A stretch of DNA of 64,000 nucleotides from WTGU01 sp965242855 (GTDB lineage: Bacteria; Pseudomonadota; Alphaproteobacteria; UBA828), in the NCBI GenBank assembly GCA_965242855.1, contig OZ251509.1, forward strand, positions 930,001 to 994,000, read 5' to 3'. Positions within the stretch are counted from its first letter, which is position 1, and the number at the start of each line of letters is the position of its first letter. Position numbers and translations under genes: made by a program. Shown here in pieces: positions 26,868-41,255 of this stretch. Under the pieces are notes generated by a model, which saw nothing but the letters and a program-made list of their open reading frames with translations, was not told where the DNA came from and did no database searches.

Positions 26868-27217
26868 GCCTGCGGCTCGACGGAGACGCCCTTGGTGCTC
26901 AGCAATTCGGAAAGCTCGCCGCTCTCGTACATCTCGCGGACGATGTCGCAGCCGCCCACGAACTCGCCCTTGACGTAGAGCTGCGGGATCGTCGGCCAGT
27001 CGCTGAAGCGCTTGATGCCCTCGCGGATCTCGGGATCTTCGAGCACGTTGACGCCTTTGAAGCGGACGCCGAGAAGCGACATCATCTGCACCACCGTCGC
27101 CGAGAATCCGCATTGCGGGAACACCGGCGTCCCCTTCATGAACAAGACGACCTGATGATCGCCGATGAGACCGCGGATGCGGGTGTCGACCGGCGTGTCG
27201 ATCATGGCCTCGATCAT
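26864..27217 (-). CDS. grxD: Monothiol glutaredoxin, Grx4 family
   Basis: 117 residues. The CGFS active site is at residues 36-39 (FPQCGFSA), with the FMKGTP and WPTIPQLYVKGEFVGGCDIV motifs for glutathione binding. Monothiol glutaredoxins of this type carry [2Fe-2S] clusters and pair with BolA in iron-sulfur trafficking and iron sensing. It lies 27 bases downstream of bolA at the end of the purine block, an arrangement typical of Alphaproteobacteria. Confidence 0.97.
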   Translation of the reverse strand: MIEAMIDTPVDTRIRGLIGDHQVVLFMKGTPVFPQCGFSATVVQMMSLLGVRFKGVNVLEDPEIREGIKRFSDWPTIPQLYVKGEFVGGCDIVREMYESGELSELLSTKGVSVEPQA

Positions 27218-27244
27218 TCGAAATCCCCTCTCGTTCCGATCCGT

Positions 27245-27484
27245 TCAGGCGTCCTCGGGGACGCTCGTCTGGAGCGCGAGCGCGTGTAGCTGATCGCCCA
27301 TGCGCCCGCGCAGCGCCCGGTACACCATCTGGTGCTGCTCGACCCGCGACCGCCCCCTGAAGGATTCGGAAATCACCTGCGCGGCGTAGTGGTCGCCGTC
27401 CCCGCGCAGGTCGTCGATCCGAATCCGCGCGTCGGGAAGGGCTTCCTGTATGAGCCGCTCGATCTCTCGCGGGTCCATCGGCAT
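27245..27484 (-). CDS. bolA: BolA family protein
   Basis: 79 residues, BolA/IbaG-like with the class-II KH-like fold. The RIDDLRGDGDHYAAQVISES and RVEQHQMVYRALRGRMGDQL segments contain the conserved His used for cluster binding with glutaredoxin. It sits between purL and grxD on the same strand. The likely role is iron-sulfur cluster transfer together with the adjacent GrxD. Confidence 0.95.
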   Translation of the reverse strand: MPMDPREIERLIQEALPDARIRIDDLRGDGDHYAAQVISESFRGRSRVEQHQMVYRALRGRMGDQLHALALQTSVPEDA

Positions 27485-27495
27485 CGGCGGCGCTC

Positions 27496-29735
<2,240 letters not shown>

Positions 29736-29739
<4 letters not shown>

Positions 29740-30425
29740 GAGAGCGCCCCGACCAGGCCGTCGAACATGGCGCGCCCGTCCGCGCCGCCGAGAGCCGCGT
29801 CGACGGCCCGTTCGGGATGCGGCATGAGCCCCAGCACGGTGCGGTTGCGATCCAGGATACCGGCGATGTGGTTGGCCGAGCCGTTGGGGTTGGCGTGGGC
29901 GCCGGCGGCGCCTTCGGAGTCGACGTAGCGGAAGGCCACCCGTCCCTCGCCTTCGAGCCGGGCCAGAGTCTCGGGATCGGCGAAGTAGTTGCCGTCGAGA
30001 TGGGCGATTGGCATGCGCACCATTTGGCCCGCCTCGTAAGGCGCGGTGAACGGGCTCCCGGTCGTCTCCACGCGCAGGCAGGCGTCCCGGCAGACGAAGC
30101 GCAGGCCGGCGTTGCGCATCAGCGCCCCCGGCAGGAGCCCCGCCTCGGTCGCCACCTGGAAGCCGTTGCAGATCGCGAGCACGGGGACTCCGGCCGCCGC
30201 CCGGCGCACGACGTCGGCCATGACCGCCGAGCGTGCTGCCATGGCGCCGGCGCGCAGGTAGTCTCCGTGGGCGAAGCCTCCCGGCAACACGATCAGGTCG
30301 CAGGGCGGGAGCGTCGTCTCGGCGTGCCACACCATGGCCGGCGCCCGCCCAGCGCTCGCCTCCAGCGCCACCGCGACGTCGCGGTCGCAGTTGGAACCGG
30401 GAAAGACGACGACAGCGGTTTTCAT
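29736..30425 (-). CDS. purQ: Phosphoribosylformylglycinamidine synthase, glutaminase subunit
   Basis: About 229 residues, class I glutamine amidotransferase. The catalytic Cys is in VLAICNGFQVATEAGLLPGA, and the His/Glu pair is in GLMPHPERAVD. It supplies ammonia to PurL. It starts at the ATG at 30425 (MKTAVVVFPGSNCDRDVAVA), 17 bases downstream of purS, and ends overlapping the purL start. Confidence 0.97.
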
Positions 30426-30442
30426 GGCGGGGGAGGCGCGGC

Positions 30443-30685
30443 TCAGCCCACGATCTCGATCGTGTAGTCCTCGATCACCGTGTTCGCGAGCAGGCGCGTG
30501 CACATGGCTTCCACCTGCCTCCGCGCGGCCTCCGGGTCCGTCTCCGCGAGATCGATTTCGAGGTATTTGCCCTGGCGGACGCCCTCGACGCCCGTGAAGC
30601 CGATCTCGCCCAGCGTCCGCGCGACCGCCTTGCCCTGGGGATCGAGAACGCCGGGTTTGAGGACGATGTGGACGCGGACCCTCAC
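30443..30685 (-). CDS. purS: Phosphoribosylformylglycinamidine synthase subunit PurS
   Basis: 80 residues, the full family length. It begins MRVRVHIVLKPGVLDPQGKA and contains GEIGFTGVEGVRQGKYLEID. PurS bridges PurQ and PurL. Its start overlaps the purC stop by 4 bases, consistent with a purC-S-Q-L transcript. Confidence 0.95.
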   Translation of the reverse strand: MRVRVHIVLKPGVLDPQGKAVARTLGEIGFTGVEGVRQGKYLEIDLAETDPEAARRQVEAMCTRLLANTVIEDYTIEIVG

Positions 30686-31443
30686 GCGGTCTCGTTACCG
30701 CCGCCGAACTCCTGCACCGTCCCCGGCATCAGGCCGAGGCGCTTGGCGACTTCCTGGTAGGCCTCGGAGACCCGTCCGAGATCGCGGCGAAAGCGGTCCT
30801 TGTCCAGCTTCTCGTCCGTTTCCAGATCCCAGAGCCGGCAGCTGTCGGGGCTGATCTCGTCGGCGAGGACGATGCGCAGGTCCTCGCCCTGCCACAGCCG
30901 GCCGAACTCGAGCTTGAAGTCGGCCAGCCTGATGCCGATGCCATGGAAGAGGCCGCTCAGGAAATCGTTGATGCGAAGCGACATCGACAGGATGTCGTCG
31001 AGCTCCTGCGGCGTGGCCCAGCCGAACGCCGTGATGTGCTCCTCCGACACCAGCGGGTCGCCCAACTCGTCGTTCTTGTAGCAGTATTCCACGATCGAGC
31101 GGGGCAGTTGCATACCCTCCTTGAGGCCGAGTCGCTTGGCCAGCGAGCCGGCGGCGAAGTTGCGGATCACCACTTCGACCGGGATGATCTCCACCTCGCG
31201 GATCAGCTGCTCACGCATGTTCAGTCGGCGCACGAAATGGGTCGGCACGCCGATCTCGTTGAGCCGCGCCATGAGGTGCTCGGAAATCCGGTTGTTGAGC
31301 ACGCCCTTGCCGGTGATCACGGCGTGCTTCTTGTTGTTGAAGGCCGTCGCGTCGTCCTTGAAGTACTGCACGAGGGTGCCCGGCTCGGGCCCTTCATAGA
31401 GGACCTTCGCCTTGCCTTCGTAGATCCGCCTGCGACGGGACAT
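30682..31443 (-). CDS. purC: SAICAR synthetase
   Basis: 253 residues. It joins aspartate to CAIR in purine synthesis. Motifs are YEGKAKVLYEGPEPGTLVQY, KGVLNNRISEHLM, EVVIRNFAAGSLAKRLG, SIVEYCYKNDELGDPLVSEE and DFKLEFGR, ending at the nucleotide site DEISPDSCRLWD. It is the first gene of the purine/bolA/grxD block. A weak promoter-like pair (TTGTAT and TTATGG) lies upstream at about 31515-31545 on the minus strand, which I would not rely on. Confidence 0.97.
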   Translation of the reverse strand: MSRRRRIYEGKAKVLYEGPEPGTLVQYFKDDATAFNNKKHAVITGKGVLNNRISEHLMARLNEIGVPTHFVRRLNMREQLIREVEIIPVEVVIRNFAAGSLAKRLGLKEGMQLPRSIVEYCYKNDELGDPLVSEEHITAFGWATPQELDDILSMSLRINDFLSGLFHGIGIRLADFKLEFGRLWQGEDLRIVLADEISPDSCRLWDLETDEKLDKDRFRRDLGRVSEAYQEVAKRLGLMPGTVQEFGGGNETA

Positions 31444-31553
31444 CGATGCGATCCTCGGAGCGGGGGAGTCGGGCCGGGAACGGGCCTGTCCTGCCCGCCC
31501 GATTCACCGGCGACCATAATCCATTCGGATGTCCGATACAACGGCCGCGCGCG

Positions 31554-33119
31554 TCAGAGGCGCTGCCAGTCGGCGCTCTTCTCCAGCGCGTCGGCGACCT
31601 TCAGCACCGTGAGATCGTCGAAATGGCGGCCCACGATCATGGCGCCGATCGGCAGGTCGTCCTCGACGCCGCAAGGCACGCTGATCGCCGGATGCCCGGT
31701 CACGTTGAACTGCGGCGTGTTGTTGATCATGCTCAGGGCGCGCGACATGTATTCGCCGAAATCGGCGTCCGGGCCGGGGATCGGCGCCGCCAGATGCGGA
31801 ATGGTCGGCAGCAGCAGCACGTCCACCTCGCGGAGCGCCGCGTCGTAGGCCTCGGTCAGCCGCCGGCGCTGGTTCTGCGCCTTCGCGTAATAGGTGCCGT
31901 GGTAGTAGCGCTTGAGATACTGGCCGAGCAGGAGGACGTTCTTCACGGTCAACGGGTAGTCGTTCTGGCGCGTCAGGGCCGCCCGGGAAGCGTGTTCGAG
32001 GAGCTGGGTGTCGTAGAAGCCGAACCAGCCGGTCCCGACTCCGCCGCTCTTGAGCATGAACTCGGTCGCGCCCTCGGCGGCGATGGCGAACCAGAGCCTG
32101 AACCCGTGGTAGTGCGCGGGCACGGAGAGCTCCGTTACCGAAGCCCCGCGCTCTTCGAGGCGGACCGCCGCGGCGCGCACCGCCTCGTCCACCGCCGGTT
32201 CGCTCCCCGGCAGGCGGAACTCGGGCCAGGTTTCCTCCGTCTGGTCGAAGCCCTCGCGGAGAAGACCCACGCGGAGCCCTTCGCAACCCGCCCCGATGGC
32301 CGGCATGTAGTCGTCCACGTAGCGCTCCGGAAGGACTCCCCTCTGGCGGGGGTCGAGCGGATCCGGGCCGGCCAGGACCGACAGCATACGGGCGACATTC
32401 TCGACGTTGTCGGCCATCGGGCCGATGTGGTCCAGGGTCATCTCGATCGCCATACAGCCGGTATAGGGCACGAGCCCGTAGCTCGCCTTCAAGCCGACCA
32501 CGCCGCACCAGGAGGCGGGGATACGGATCGAGCCGCCCTGATCGCCGCCGATCGCCATCCGCACGTCACCCGCCGCGATGGCGGCGGCGCTTCCCTTCGA
32601 CGAGCCGCCGGGCGCGTGGGTCGGCTTGCGCGGATTGCGCACCGGGCCGTAGCCGCTCGTGTGGCCACCGCCGGAGAAGGAGAAATCGGCACAAGCGGTC
32701 TTGCCCGCGACCGTCGCCCCGGCATCGAGCAGGCGGGTGACGATGGTGGCGTCGATCGTGGGCACATAGCCTTCGAGCGCCCGCGCGCCGTTCATCATGG
32801 GCAGGCCCGCCACCGAAACGACGTCCTTCACGCCCACCGCCTCGCCGGCGAGCGGCCCGGTGGCCGCGCCCCTGACCTCGGTCCGCCAGTACCAGGCGTT
32901 GTAGGGGTTCTCGTCCGGGTGCGGCCGATAACCCGGGGTGCGCGGATAGCGCACCGCCGGGCGTTCCTCCGGCATGTCGTCGACATGGCGCAGGCTGGCG
33001 ATCGCGCCGCGCATGGCCTCCCGCTGCTGCGAGAGATCATCCGCCGACATGTCGAGCCCGAATTCGGCGGCGATCTCCGCGAGCTGGGCGACGGAGGGCA
33101 TCTCGGGACCGCGGGACAT
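31554..33119 (-). CDS. Amidase (amidase-signature family)
   Basis: 521 residues. The Ser-cisSer-Lys triad is present as K98 (EAVGVKDVV), S173 (APGGSSKGSAAA) and S197 (GDQGGSIRIPAS); the 75 and 24 residue spacings equal those of GatA. It probably hydrolyses an aliphatic or aromatic amide to acid and ammonia. The start follows GAGGAGAGGTCGCC. It lies downstream of an amino-acid/amide-type LIV importer gene on the same strand, which suggests that an amide may be the transported substrate. Confidence 0.92.
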   Translation of the reverse strand: MSRGPEMPSVAQLAEIAAEFGLDMSADDLSQQREAMRGAIASLRHVDDMPEERPAVRYPRTPGYRPHPDENPYNAWYWRTEVRGAATGPLAGEAVGVKDVVSVAGLPMMNGARALEGYVPTIDATIVTRLLDAGATVAGKTACADFSFSGGGHTSGYGPVRNPRKPTHAPGGSSKGSAAAIAAGDVRMAIGGDQGGSIRIPASWCGVVGLKASYGLVPYTGCMAIEMTLDHIGPMADNVENVARMLSVLAGPDPLDPRQRGVLPERYVDDYMPAIGAGCEGLRVGLLREGFDQTEETWPEFRLPGSEPAVDEAVRAAAVRLEERGASVTELSVPAHYHGFRLWFAIAAEGATEFMLKSGGVGTGWFGFYDTQLLEHASRAALTRQNDYPLTVKNVLLLGQYLKRYYHGTYYAKAQNQRRRLTEAYDAALREVDVLLLPTIPHLAAPIPGPDADFGEYMSRALSMINNTPQFNVTGHPAISVPCGVEDDLPIGAMIVGRHFDDLTVLKVADALEKSADWQRL

Positions 33120-33200
33120 GGCGACCTCTCCTCAGGTGTCGGGCGGGCCGTCGATCCTATGCCCACGTGGCGGCGGCGGCAATGATGCGCCGGCGGCGCG

Positions 33201-34304
<1,104 letters not shown>

Positions 34305-34307
34305 CAC

Positions 34308-34649
34308 TCTGTCTCCTCCTCAGCGTTAGTCTCATGGACGCTGCGCGCCCCGCGACGGACCCGCGCAATCCATCGAGTGGTTCCCACCGTCGGCGCAGCG
34401 AGACGGGTGAAACCGCCGGTCCCGACCGTCACGGCCTCATGGTGGTTCACGACTGGGCGGTCGTCAACGGTCTCTCCTCACCCATGTTGGCCTCCCCGCG
34501 CCGCGAGTCCGGCTGGCGAGAACCGCGCTTCACAGCCGACACGGAACGCCACCGCGGCAGGGGAAGTCCGGCCTTCGGCCGTGCCAAGCGTGGCGAACGG
34601 GTTCGATCATCCCACCAAGGCACTCGCGCCGCGGTGTGGAAGGAAGGGG
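34308..34649. other. Intergenic region between livK and the DUF262 gene
   Basis: 342 bases with no convincing gene on either strand. It contains no tRNA: a GGGTTCGATC stretch near 34600 has no matching stem. I saw no strong promoter or terminator. It may include the left edge of the DNA that carried the DUF262 gene into the liv operon. Confidence 0.5.
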
Positions 34650-36563
34650 TCAGTAGGTCGGATCCTCCGAGGTCATGCTGTCCTGCTGGATCAGCTCGTA
34701 ATCCACGGGTGGTTCCGAGCCTTCCTCGATCGTGTCGGGCACAGTCTGCTTGCCCATCTCCTTCTGGATTACGCGGAGGAGCGCGGACCGGCGCGCGGCG
34801 AAGAACCCGTCGAAGTCGTCGGCGCGCAGGTGCGCGGGATCGATGAGGTGCGTGCGAAGGTACTCGTCGAGCTTGTCGCGCGGAACCTTGGCCTCGATGT
34901 ACTCAAGGTATTCGCTCGGTGCCTGTCCGCCGATGCTGCGGTTGGTCCGCGCCGTGAGCGGCGTCTTGTTGATGATCGAGTTGCACCGCTCGGCCTCGAT
35001 ACCGTTCTCGAGACACCACTGCTGCGGGAAGACGTGGTGGATGTCGATGCTCTGGTCGAAGTAGCTCTGAATCGACGATTTCTCTCCCGTCTTCCAATCG
35101 CGGGCACTCTCACGCAGCAGCAGGGCGTAGATGCCCTTGTAGGCCGCGCTGTTTCTGGTGCGGAGCGTGAGCAGCCGCGCCGGTGCGAACTCCGCGTCGT
35201 AGATAGTGTCGGGTTCGGTGCCGCCGTCCCGTACCCAGCTCACGACCTGGGGGAGATCGCGAGCGAAGCGGGACTCGATCGCGCTGCCGTACAGCTCGCC
35301 GAATACCCCGCACCAGTACCAGCGAGCGAGTTTCTCCCGGGCGTCGTGCGACTCCCAGTCCTTGCCGAGCACGGTGAGGATGGTCGCGAGCGGAATCAAC
35401 TGACTGCCGTAGGGCAGGAACCTGGCGTCGTACAAGTGCTGCGAGTGAAGGAACCGCGCCGCGCGCTTGAAACCCGCCATCAGGGGCTCGGCCCAGCGCC
35501 GGTACTCGTCCAACTCGAGCTTCAGCATGTCCGCGCGCTTGCAGCCGATGCCCGGCGCGCGGTCCTTGTCCGTGCCGCGCGCGAGCGCGGCGTTCCGGCG
35601 CTCCTGCGTGGCGAGCAGGGTCACCGCCTGCAGGAAATCCGTGTTGATAACCCCGGCGAGGATCGACTGGGAGCGGATCCTGCGCTCGCGCTCTTCCCAG
35701 TCGGGTCGCAGCTGGAAATCGTCGGCGGCGAAGGTCGCCGTCAACAGTTCGAACACGGTGAGCGTCACGCCGCCGGTGTTCACCTTCTCGAAGACTTGGC
35801 AGACCGCTTCCTTCGGAGTGTCCTTGCCAAGCTCGATGACCGGCACTTGGTAGTGATCGAACTGCTTGACGATGGACTTATTGAAGGTGTTCCAGAAGCG
35901 GGTCTTCTCGCGGTCGTAAGCCCAGTGTTCCTGAAAGCCCTCCATCCATTCGTCCGTGTCGAACACCTCGCTGAGCGGGAATAGCATCGCCGCGTACTCC
36001 CGCTCGCGCGTCGAGTAGTCCTCGACGATGTCTCTGCCGAACCGCTTGACCTGCCGGTCAGCGGGCAGCGAGATGACCGCTTCCTCGCGATCGGCGTTCT
36101 CGTCGAGGGCCCGTTGCATGTCAATGTAGTACCAGCGTTCGATCTTGCGACCACGCTGGTCGCGCGTTTGCACGGCTCGGTCGAGACGGAGGGACTGGAA
36201 GAGCGACGTGAGCCGCTGCTGTCCGTCGAGGATCAGGCGTTCTGCACCGCGCGACGCAGACGCGCCCTCCAGGGGACGCTGCCGGAAGCGGATCGTCTCG
36301 CCTCCCGTCCGCAGCATCATCACCGCGCCGATGGGGTAGCCGAGGGAGATGCTCGCCAGCAGGCTCTTGACGTGGTCGTCGTCCCACACCCAACCGCGCT
36401 GGAAGTCCGGCAGCTGCGTCCTGCCGTCGCCAGCCTCGCTGAGCAGCCTGCCGAGCGGTTCCTTCTCGATGTAGTAGGTCGCGATATCCAACGCGGAGCT
36501 CCCAATACCATCGTATCGTTCGCCTGCCAGTGTGCCATGAGCGAACGGGCTTGACCATCCCAT
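34650..36563 (-). CDS. DUF262 / HNH (DUF1524-like) protein, GmrSD-type restriction factor candidate
   Basis: About 637 residues. The N-terminal DUF262 (ParB/Srx-like) domain has the sequence LPDFQRGWVWDDDHVKSLL, GYPIGAVMML and the hallmark LILDGQQRLTSLF. The C-terminal part has an HNH-type metal finger, DIHHVFPQQW, then NSIINKTPLTARTNRSIGG. This architecture matches GmrSD/BrxU-like modification-dependent endonucleases, in which DUF262 hydrolyses nucleotides and HNH cleaves DNA. The start is ATG 36563; GTG and TTG lie one and two codons upstream, after AAGGAG. It interrupts an otherwise standard liv operon. Confidence 0.85.
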   Translation of the reverse strand: MGWSSPFAHGTLAGERYDGIGSSALDIATYYIEKEPLGRLLSEAGDGRTQLPDFQRGWVWDDDHVKSLLASISLGYPIGAVMMLRTGGETIRFRQRPLEGASASRGAERLILDGQQRLTSLFQSLRLDRAVQTRDQRGRKIERWYYIDMQRALDENADREEAVISLPADRQVKRFGRDIVEDYSTREREYAAMLFPLSEVFDTDEWMEGFQEHWAYDREKTRFWNTFNKSIVKQFDHYQVPVIELGKDTPKEAVCQVFEKVNTGGVTLTVFELLTATFAADDFQLRPDWEERERRIRSQSILAGVINTDFLQAVTLLATQERRNAALARGTDKDRAPGIGCKRADMLKLELDEYRRWAEPLMAGFKRAARFLHSQHLYDARFLPYGSQLIPLATILTVLGKDWESHDAREKLARWYWCGVFGELYGSAIESRFARDLPQVVSWVRDGGTEPDTIYDAEFAPARLLTLRTRNSAAYKGIYALLLRESARDWKTGEKSSIQSYFDQSIDIHHVFPQQWCLENGIEAERCNSIINKTPLTARTNRSIGGQAPSEYLEYIEAKVPRDKLDEYLRTHLIDPAHLRADDFDGFFAARRSALLRVIQKEMGKQTVPDTIEEGSEPPVDYELIQQDSMTSEDPTY

Positions 36564-36587
36564 CACCAATTGTGCCCGTTCTCCTTC

Positions 36588-36614
36588 AAGCCGTCTGTCT
36601 CGAACCGACGGCTT
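36588..36614. repeat. Inverted repeat (hairpin)
   Basis: AAGCCGTC and GACGGCTT, an 8-bp perfect stem with an 11-base loop, between the last liv gene and the DUF262 gene. No T run follows on the minus strand, so a Rho-independent terminator is doubtful. It may be the right border of the inserted DUF262 segment or a protein-binding site. The stretch from here to 36715 holds nothing else I recognise. Confidence 0.6.
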
Positions 36615-36715
36615 CGGAGACCCCCAACCCTCCTTCAAGGGCCGTGTCCCATATCCGTCCGAGCTCGGCCTCGGTCGTCGGAACAAGGGCCAGCGAGCCG
36701 CCACCGCCTTGCCGC

Positions 36716-37075
36716 TCACCGCAAGTCCCGTCCCTGCTCTCGCCGGCGCCAGGTGAGCGGCGTGTGCGGTGCGTAGAGCCAGGGGTATTGCGTGGTCATG
36801 CCGCGCACCCGCGTGACGCGAAACGCCACCGCGGCGACGAAGCCGATCACCGCCGTGTCGATCAGATAGCCGGTCACGGAGAGGAGGTCACCGTCGAACA
36901 GCGCGTAGATCAGGAAGCGATCGCTCGCGCCGAGCAGCGCCGCGCCGGGCGCGAGCTGCCACGCCGGGCGCCAGCGCGCGGCCAGCGCCTGCCCGGTCAT
37001 CCACGCCGCGGCGCCGGCGATGACCACGGTCATCGCGACGAAGACCCAGATGCCGGTGCCGAGCAGCGCGTTCAC
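36716..37075 (-). CDS. Small membrane protein of the liv operon (DUF6867-like)
   Basis: 119 residues. Three hydrophobic segments (GIWVFVAMTVVIAGAAAW, LAPGAALLGASDRFLIYALF, TAVIGFVAAVAF) and a C-terminal TTQYPWLYAPHTPLTWRR motif typical of the small protein that follows livF in Rhodospirillales and Rhizobiales. Function is unknown; an accessory to the importer is a fair guess. It starts at a GTG overlapping the livF stop. Confidence 0.8.
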   Translation of the reverse strand: MNALLGTGIWVFVAMTVVIAGAAAWMTGQALAARWRPAWQLAPGAALLGASDRFLIYALFDGDLLSVTGYLIDTAVIGFVAAVAFRVTRVRGMTTQYPWLYAPHTPLTWRRREQGRDLR

Positions 37076-37806
37076 GGCCCGTCGGCGGCGCCGGCCTCGG
37101 CGCCTCCCTCCAGATAGGCGGCGCGCACCTCCGGGCGAGCCAGCAGGTCGCCGCCGGTGCCGGCGAGGGCGATCCGGCCGTTGACCATCACATAGGCGCG
37201 GTGCGCCAGCGCAAGCGCGTGGTGGGCGTTCTGTTCGACCAGGAGAATCGTCGTGCCTTCGCGCTCGTTGATCTCGCCGATCACCTGGAAGATCTGGCGC
37301 ACCACGAGAGGCGCGAGGCCGAGCGACGGCTCGTCGAGCAGCAGCAGCCGCGGGCGGCTCATCAGGGCGCGGGCGATGGCGAGCATCTGCTGCTCGCCGC
37401 CCGAAAGCGTGCCGCCCCGCTGGAGACGCCGCCGCTCCAGGATCGGGAACAGCCCGAACACGCGCGCGAGATCCTCCTCGAAATGCGCCAGGCCGGTGAC
37501 GGTCGCGCCGATCTGAAGGTTTTCCAGCACCGTCATCCGCGGGAAAATGCGCCGGCCTTCGGGCGCGTGCGCGATGCCACGGCGCACGATCTCGAATGTC
37601 GGCCGGTCCGTGATGTCCTGGCCGTCGAACAGGATTCGTCCCGTCGCGGCCCGCGGATTCCCGCAGATGGTCATGAGCGTGGTCGATTTGCCGGCGCCGT
37701 TGGCGCCGATCAGCGCGACGATCTCGCGTTCACCCACCTCCATGTCGATGCCGCGAAGCGCCTCGATACGACCGTAGGCGGCGCAAACGCCTGCGAGCGA
37801 GAGCAT
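37072..37806 (-). CDS. livF: Branched-chain amino acid ABC transporter ATPase
   Basis: 244 residues. Walker A GANGAGKST, signature LSGGEQQMLAIARALM, Walker B LLLLDEPSLGLAP, and the family-typical GIAHAPEGRRIFPRMTVLEN. It pairs with LivG to power uptake. Start ATG 37806, 6 bases after the livG stop. Confidence 0.96.
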   Translation of the reverse strand: MLSLAGVCAAYGRIEALRGIDMEVGEREIVALIGANGAGKSTTLMTICGNPRAATGRILFDGQDITDRPTFEIVRRGIAHAPEGRRIFPRMTVLENLQIGATVTGLAHFEEDLARVFGLFPILERRRLQRGGTLSGGEQQMLAIARALMSRPRLLLLDEPSLGLAPLVVRQIFQVIGEINEREGTTILLVEQNAHHALALAHRAYVMVNGRIALAGTGGDLLARPEVRAAYLEGGAEAGAADGP

Positions 37807-37812
37807 CGCCCG

Positions 37813-38657
<845 letters not shown>

Positions 38658-38661
<4 letters not shown>

Positions 38662-39980
38662 GGGGCGGAGCCGCTTCCCGCCCTGCGCCCGCGGCGAAGC
38701 CTGATCGTCGGGTCGCGATGGGCCAGCAGGCCGCGCGGGCGCCACACCATGATCGCCACCATCGCCGCGCCGAACGCGAGCATCCGGTATTCCTCGAGCT
38801 CCCGCAGAAGCTCGGTGCCGCCGATCAGGACCACCGACGCGACCACCACGCCGATCTGGCTGCCCATCCCGCCCAACACGACGATCGCGAGAATCACCGC
38901 CGATTCGATGAAGGTGAAACTCTCGGGGCTGATGAAGCCCTGCCGGGTGGCGAAGAAGGAGCCGGCGAAGCCGCCGAACATGGCGCCGATGGCGAACGCC
39001 GTCAGCTTGGTGTTGGTGGGATTGATGCCGAGCGAACGGCAGGCGATCTCGTCCTCGCGGAGCGCCTCCCAGGCGCGTCCGACCGGCAGCTTGCGAATCC
39101 TGAGGGTGAACAGGTTGGTGATCAGCGCCAGCGCGAGGATCACGTAGTAGAGGAACACGATCCTCTGCATGGATGCGTATTCGAGACCGAAGAAGGTGTG
39201 GAACGATTCGACGCCCTCCGGCGGCCGCCGGACGAAAGGAAGCCCGAAGAAGCTCGGCCGCGGAATGTCGGAAAGGCCGTCCGGTCCTCTGGTCACCGGA
39301 TACCAGTTGAGCAGGACCACGCGGATCATCTCGCCGAAGGCCAGCGTCACGATGGCGAGATAGTCCCCCCTGAGCCGCAATACCGGAAAGCCGAGGAGCA
39401 GGCCGAAGAGGGCGGCGAAGGCGCCCGCGAGCGGCAGGCAGGCCCAGAACCCCCAGTCCAGGTGGAGGGCGAACAGCGCGAAGGAATAGGCGCCGATCGC
39501 GTAGAACGCCACGTAGCCGAGATCGAGGAGGCCGGCGAGTCCGACCACGATGTTGAGGCCCCAGCCCAGCATGATGTAGGTCACCACCAGCGTCGCGATG
39601 TCGACGACGTAGCGGTTGGCGAACGGCAGCCAGGGCAGCGCCAGCGCGAAGACCACCAGCACCGGGCCGGCGTAGCGCGCGAAGAGCCGGAGGCCCGCGC
39701 CGGCCCGCTCCGCGAGCGGTGCCCCCCGCGCCGCCGCGGGGCGCCGCGCCCGGCGGCGGATCGCCAGCACGGCGCGGCCCACGAAGACGACGCCGACGGC
39801 GATGCCGACCCATATCCAGCGTTGTTCGAGCGCGAGGCCGCCCGGCACATCGGTCGCCCGCAGGCCGACCATGAAGACCGCGAGGCCGAGCGCCACGAGC
39901 GCCGCGAGGCCGGCCTCCTTCAGCACCGCCCGGAGGTCGATCTCCGCCCGCGCCCGCGCGCCCGCCCCGCCGTCGGCCAC
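38658..39980 (-). CDS. livM: Branched-chain amino acid ABC transporter permease
   Basis: 440 residues, GTG start. It is longer than the typical ~320 because of an N-terminal extension with two extra hydrophobic segments before the core beginning YVVDIATLVVTYIMLGWGLN. Core signatures are GLAGLLDLGYVAFYAIGAY, LAIVTLAFGEMIRVVL and the coupling helix WEALREDEIACRSLGINPT. It forms the channel with LivH. Confidence 0.95.
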
Positions 39981-39984
39981 CGGT

Positions 39985-40899
<915 letters not shown>

Positions 40900-40930
40900 G
40901 CTCCGCCGCCGCCCGCCCCGGCCCGCGCCT

Positions 40931-41230
40931 TCAGGTCTTCATCGCGACGCCCCGCCGGAAGGCGCCGCGGCCCTTGATTAACGCCGTTTCCAGCTCCGGG
41001 TAGAACCGCGCGGCGTCAGGATCGCGGGCGCCGTTACCGATCCGCCGCGCCCCCGGCAACACGACGCGAAACCCGCGTTCCGCTAGATGAAGCGCCGCTG
41101 AAAGCCCGGTGTCCCCGCCGCCGCAGAGGCCCGCCCGCCGATCCTCATCGAGTGGCGGCCACGCCCACCGCTCCCGCACGCTCGCTTCGTAGTAAGTGGG
41201 TGCCGCGCCATCAAGCTGCGCGTAGCGCAT
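40931..41230 (-). pseudogene. FAD-dependent oxidoreductase (PuuB/OrdL-like) remnant
   Basis: From 41230 the reading MRYAQLDGAAPTYYEASVRE, then GLSAALHLAERGFRVVL and ARRIGNGA matches the N-terminal FAD-binding region of gamma-glutamylputrescine-oxidase-like enzymes. The glycine loop that should read about VVGGGYTGLSAALH is damaged (LCGGGDTGLS). After about 80 residues the similarity stops and the frame ends as PELETALIKGRGAFRRGV. A normal member has about 430 residues. It is a truncated relic, probably cut when neighbouring DNA was rearranged. Confidence 0.8.
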
Positions 41231-41255
41231 GGCGTTCCCGCCGCGTATCTCTTCA

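Noticed and set aside
31515..31545. TTGTAT/TTATGG pair as the purC promoter
   Set aside because: Both boxes are weak matches; listed only as a remark in the purC entry.
34600..34625. GGGTTCGATC followed by CCCACCA, looking like a tRNA T arm with CCA end
   Set aside because: The five-base stem does not pair, and no acceptor, D or anticodon arm can be found upstream.
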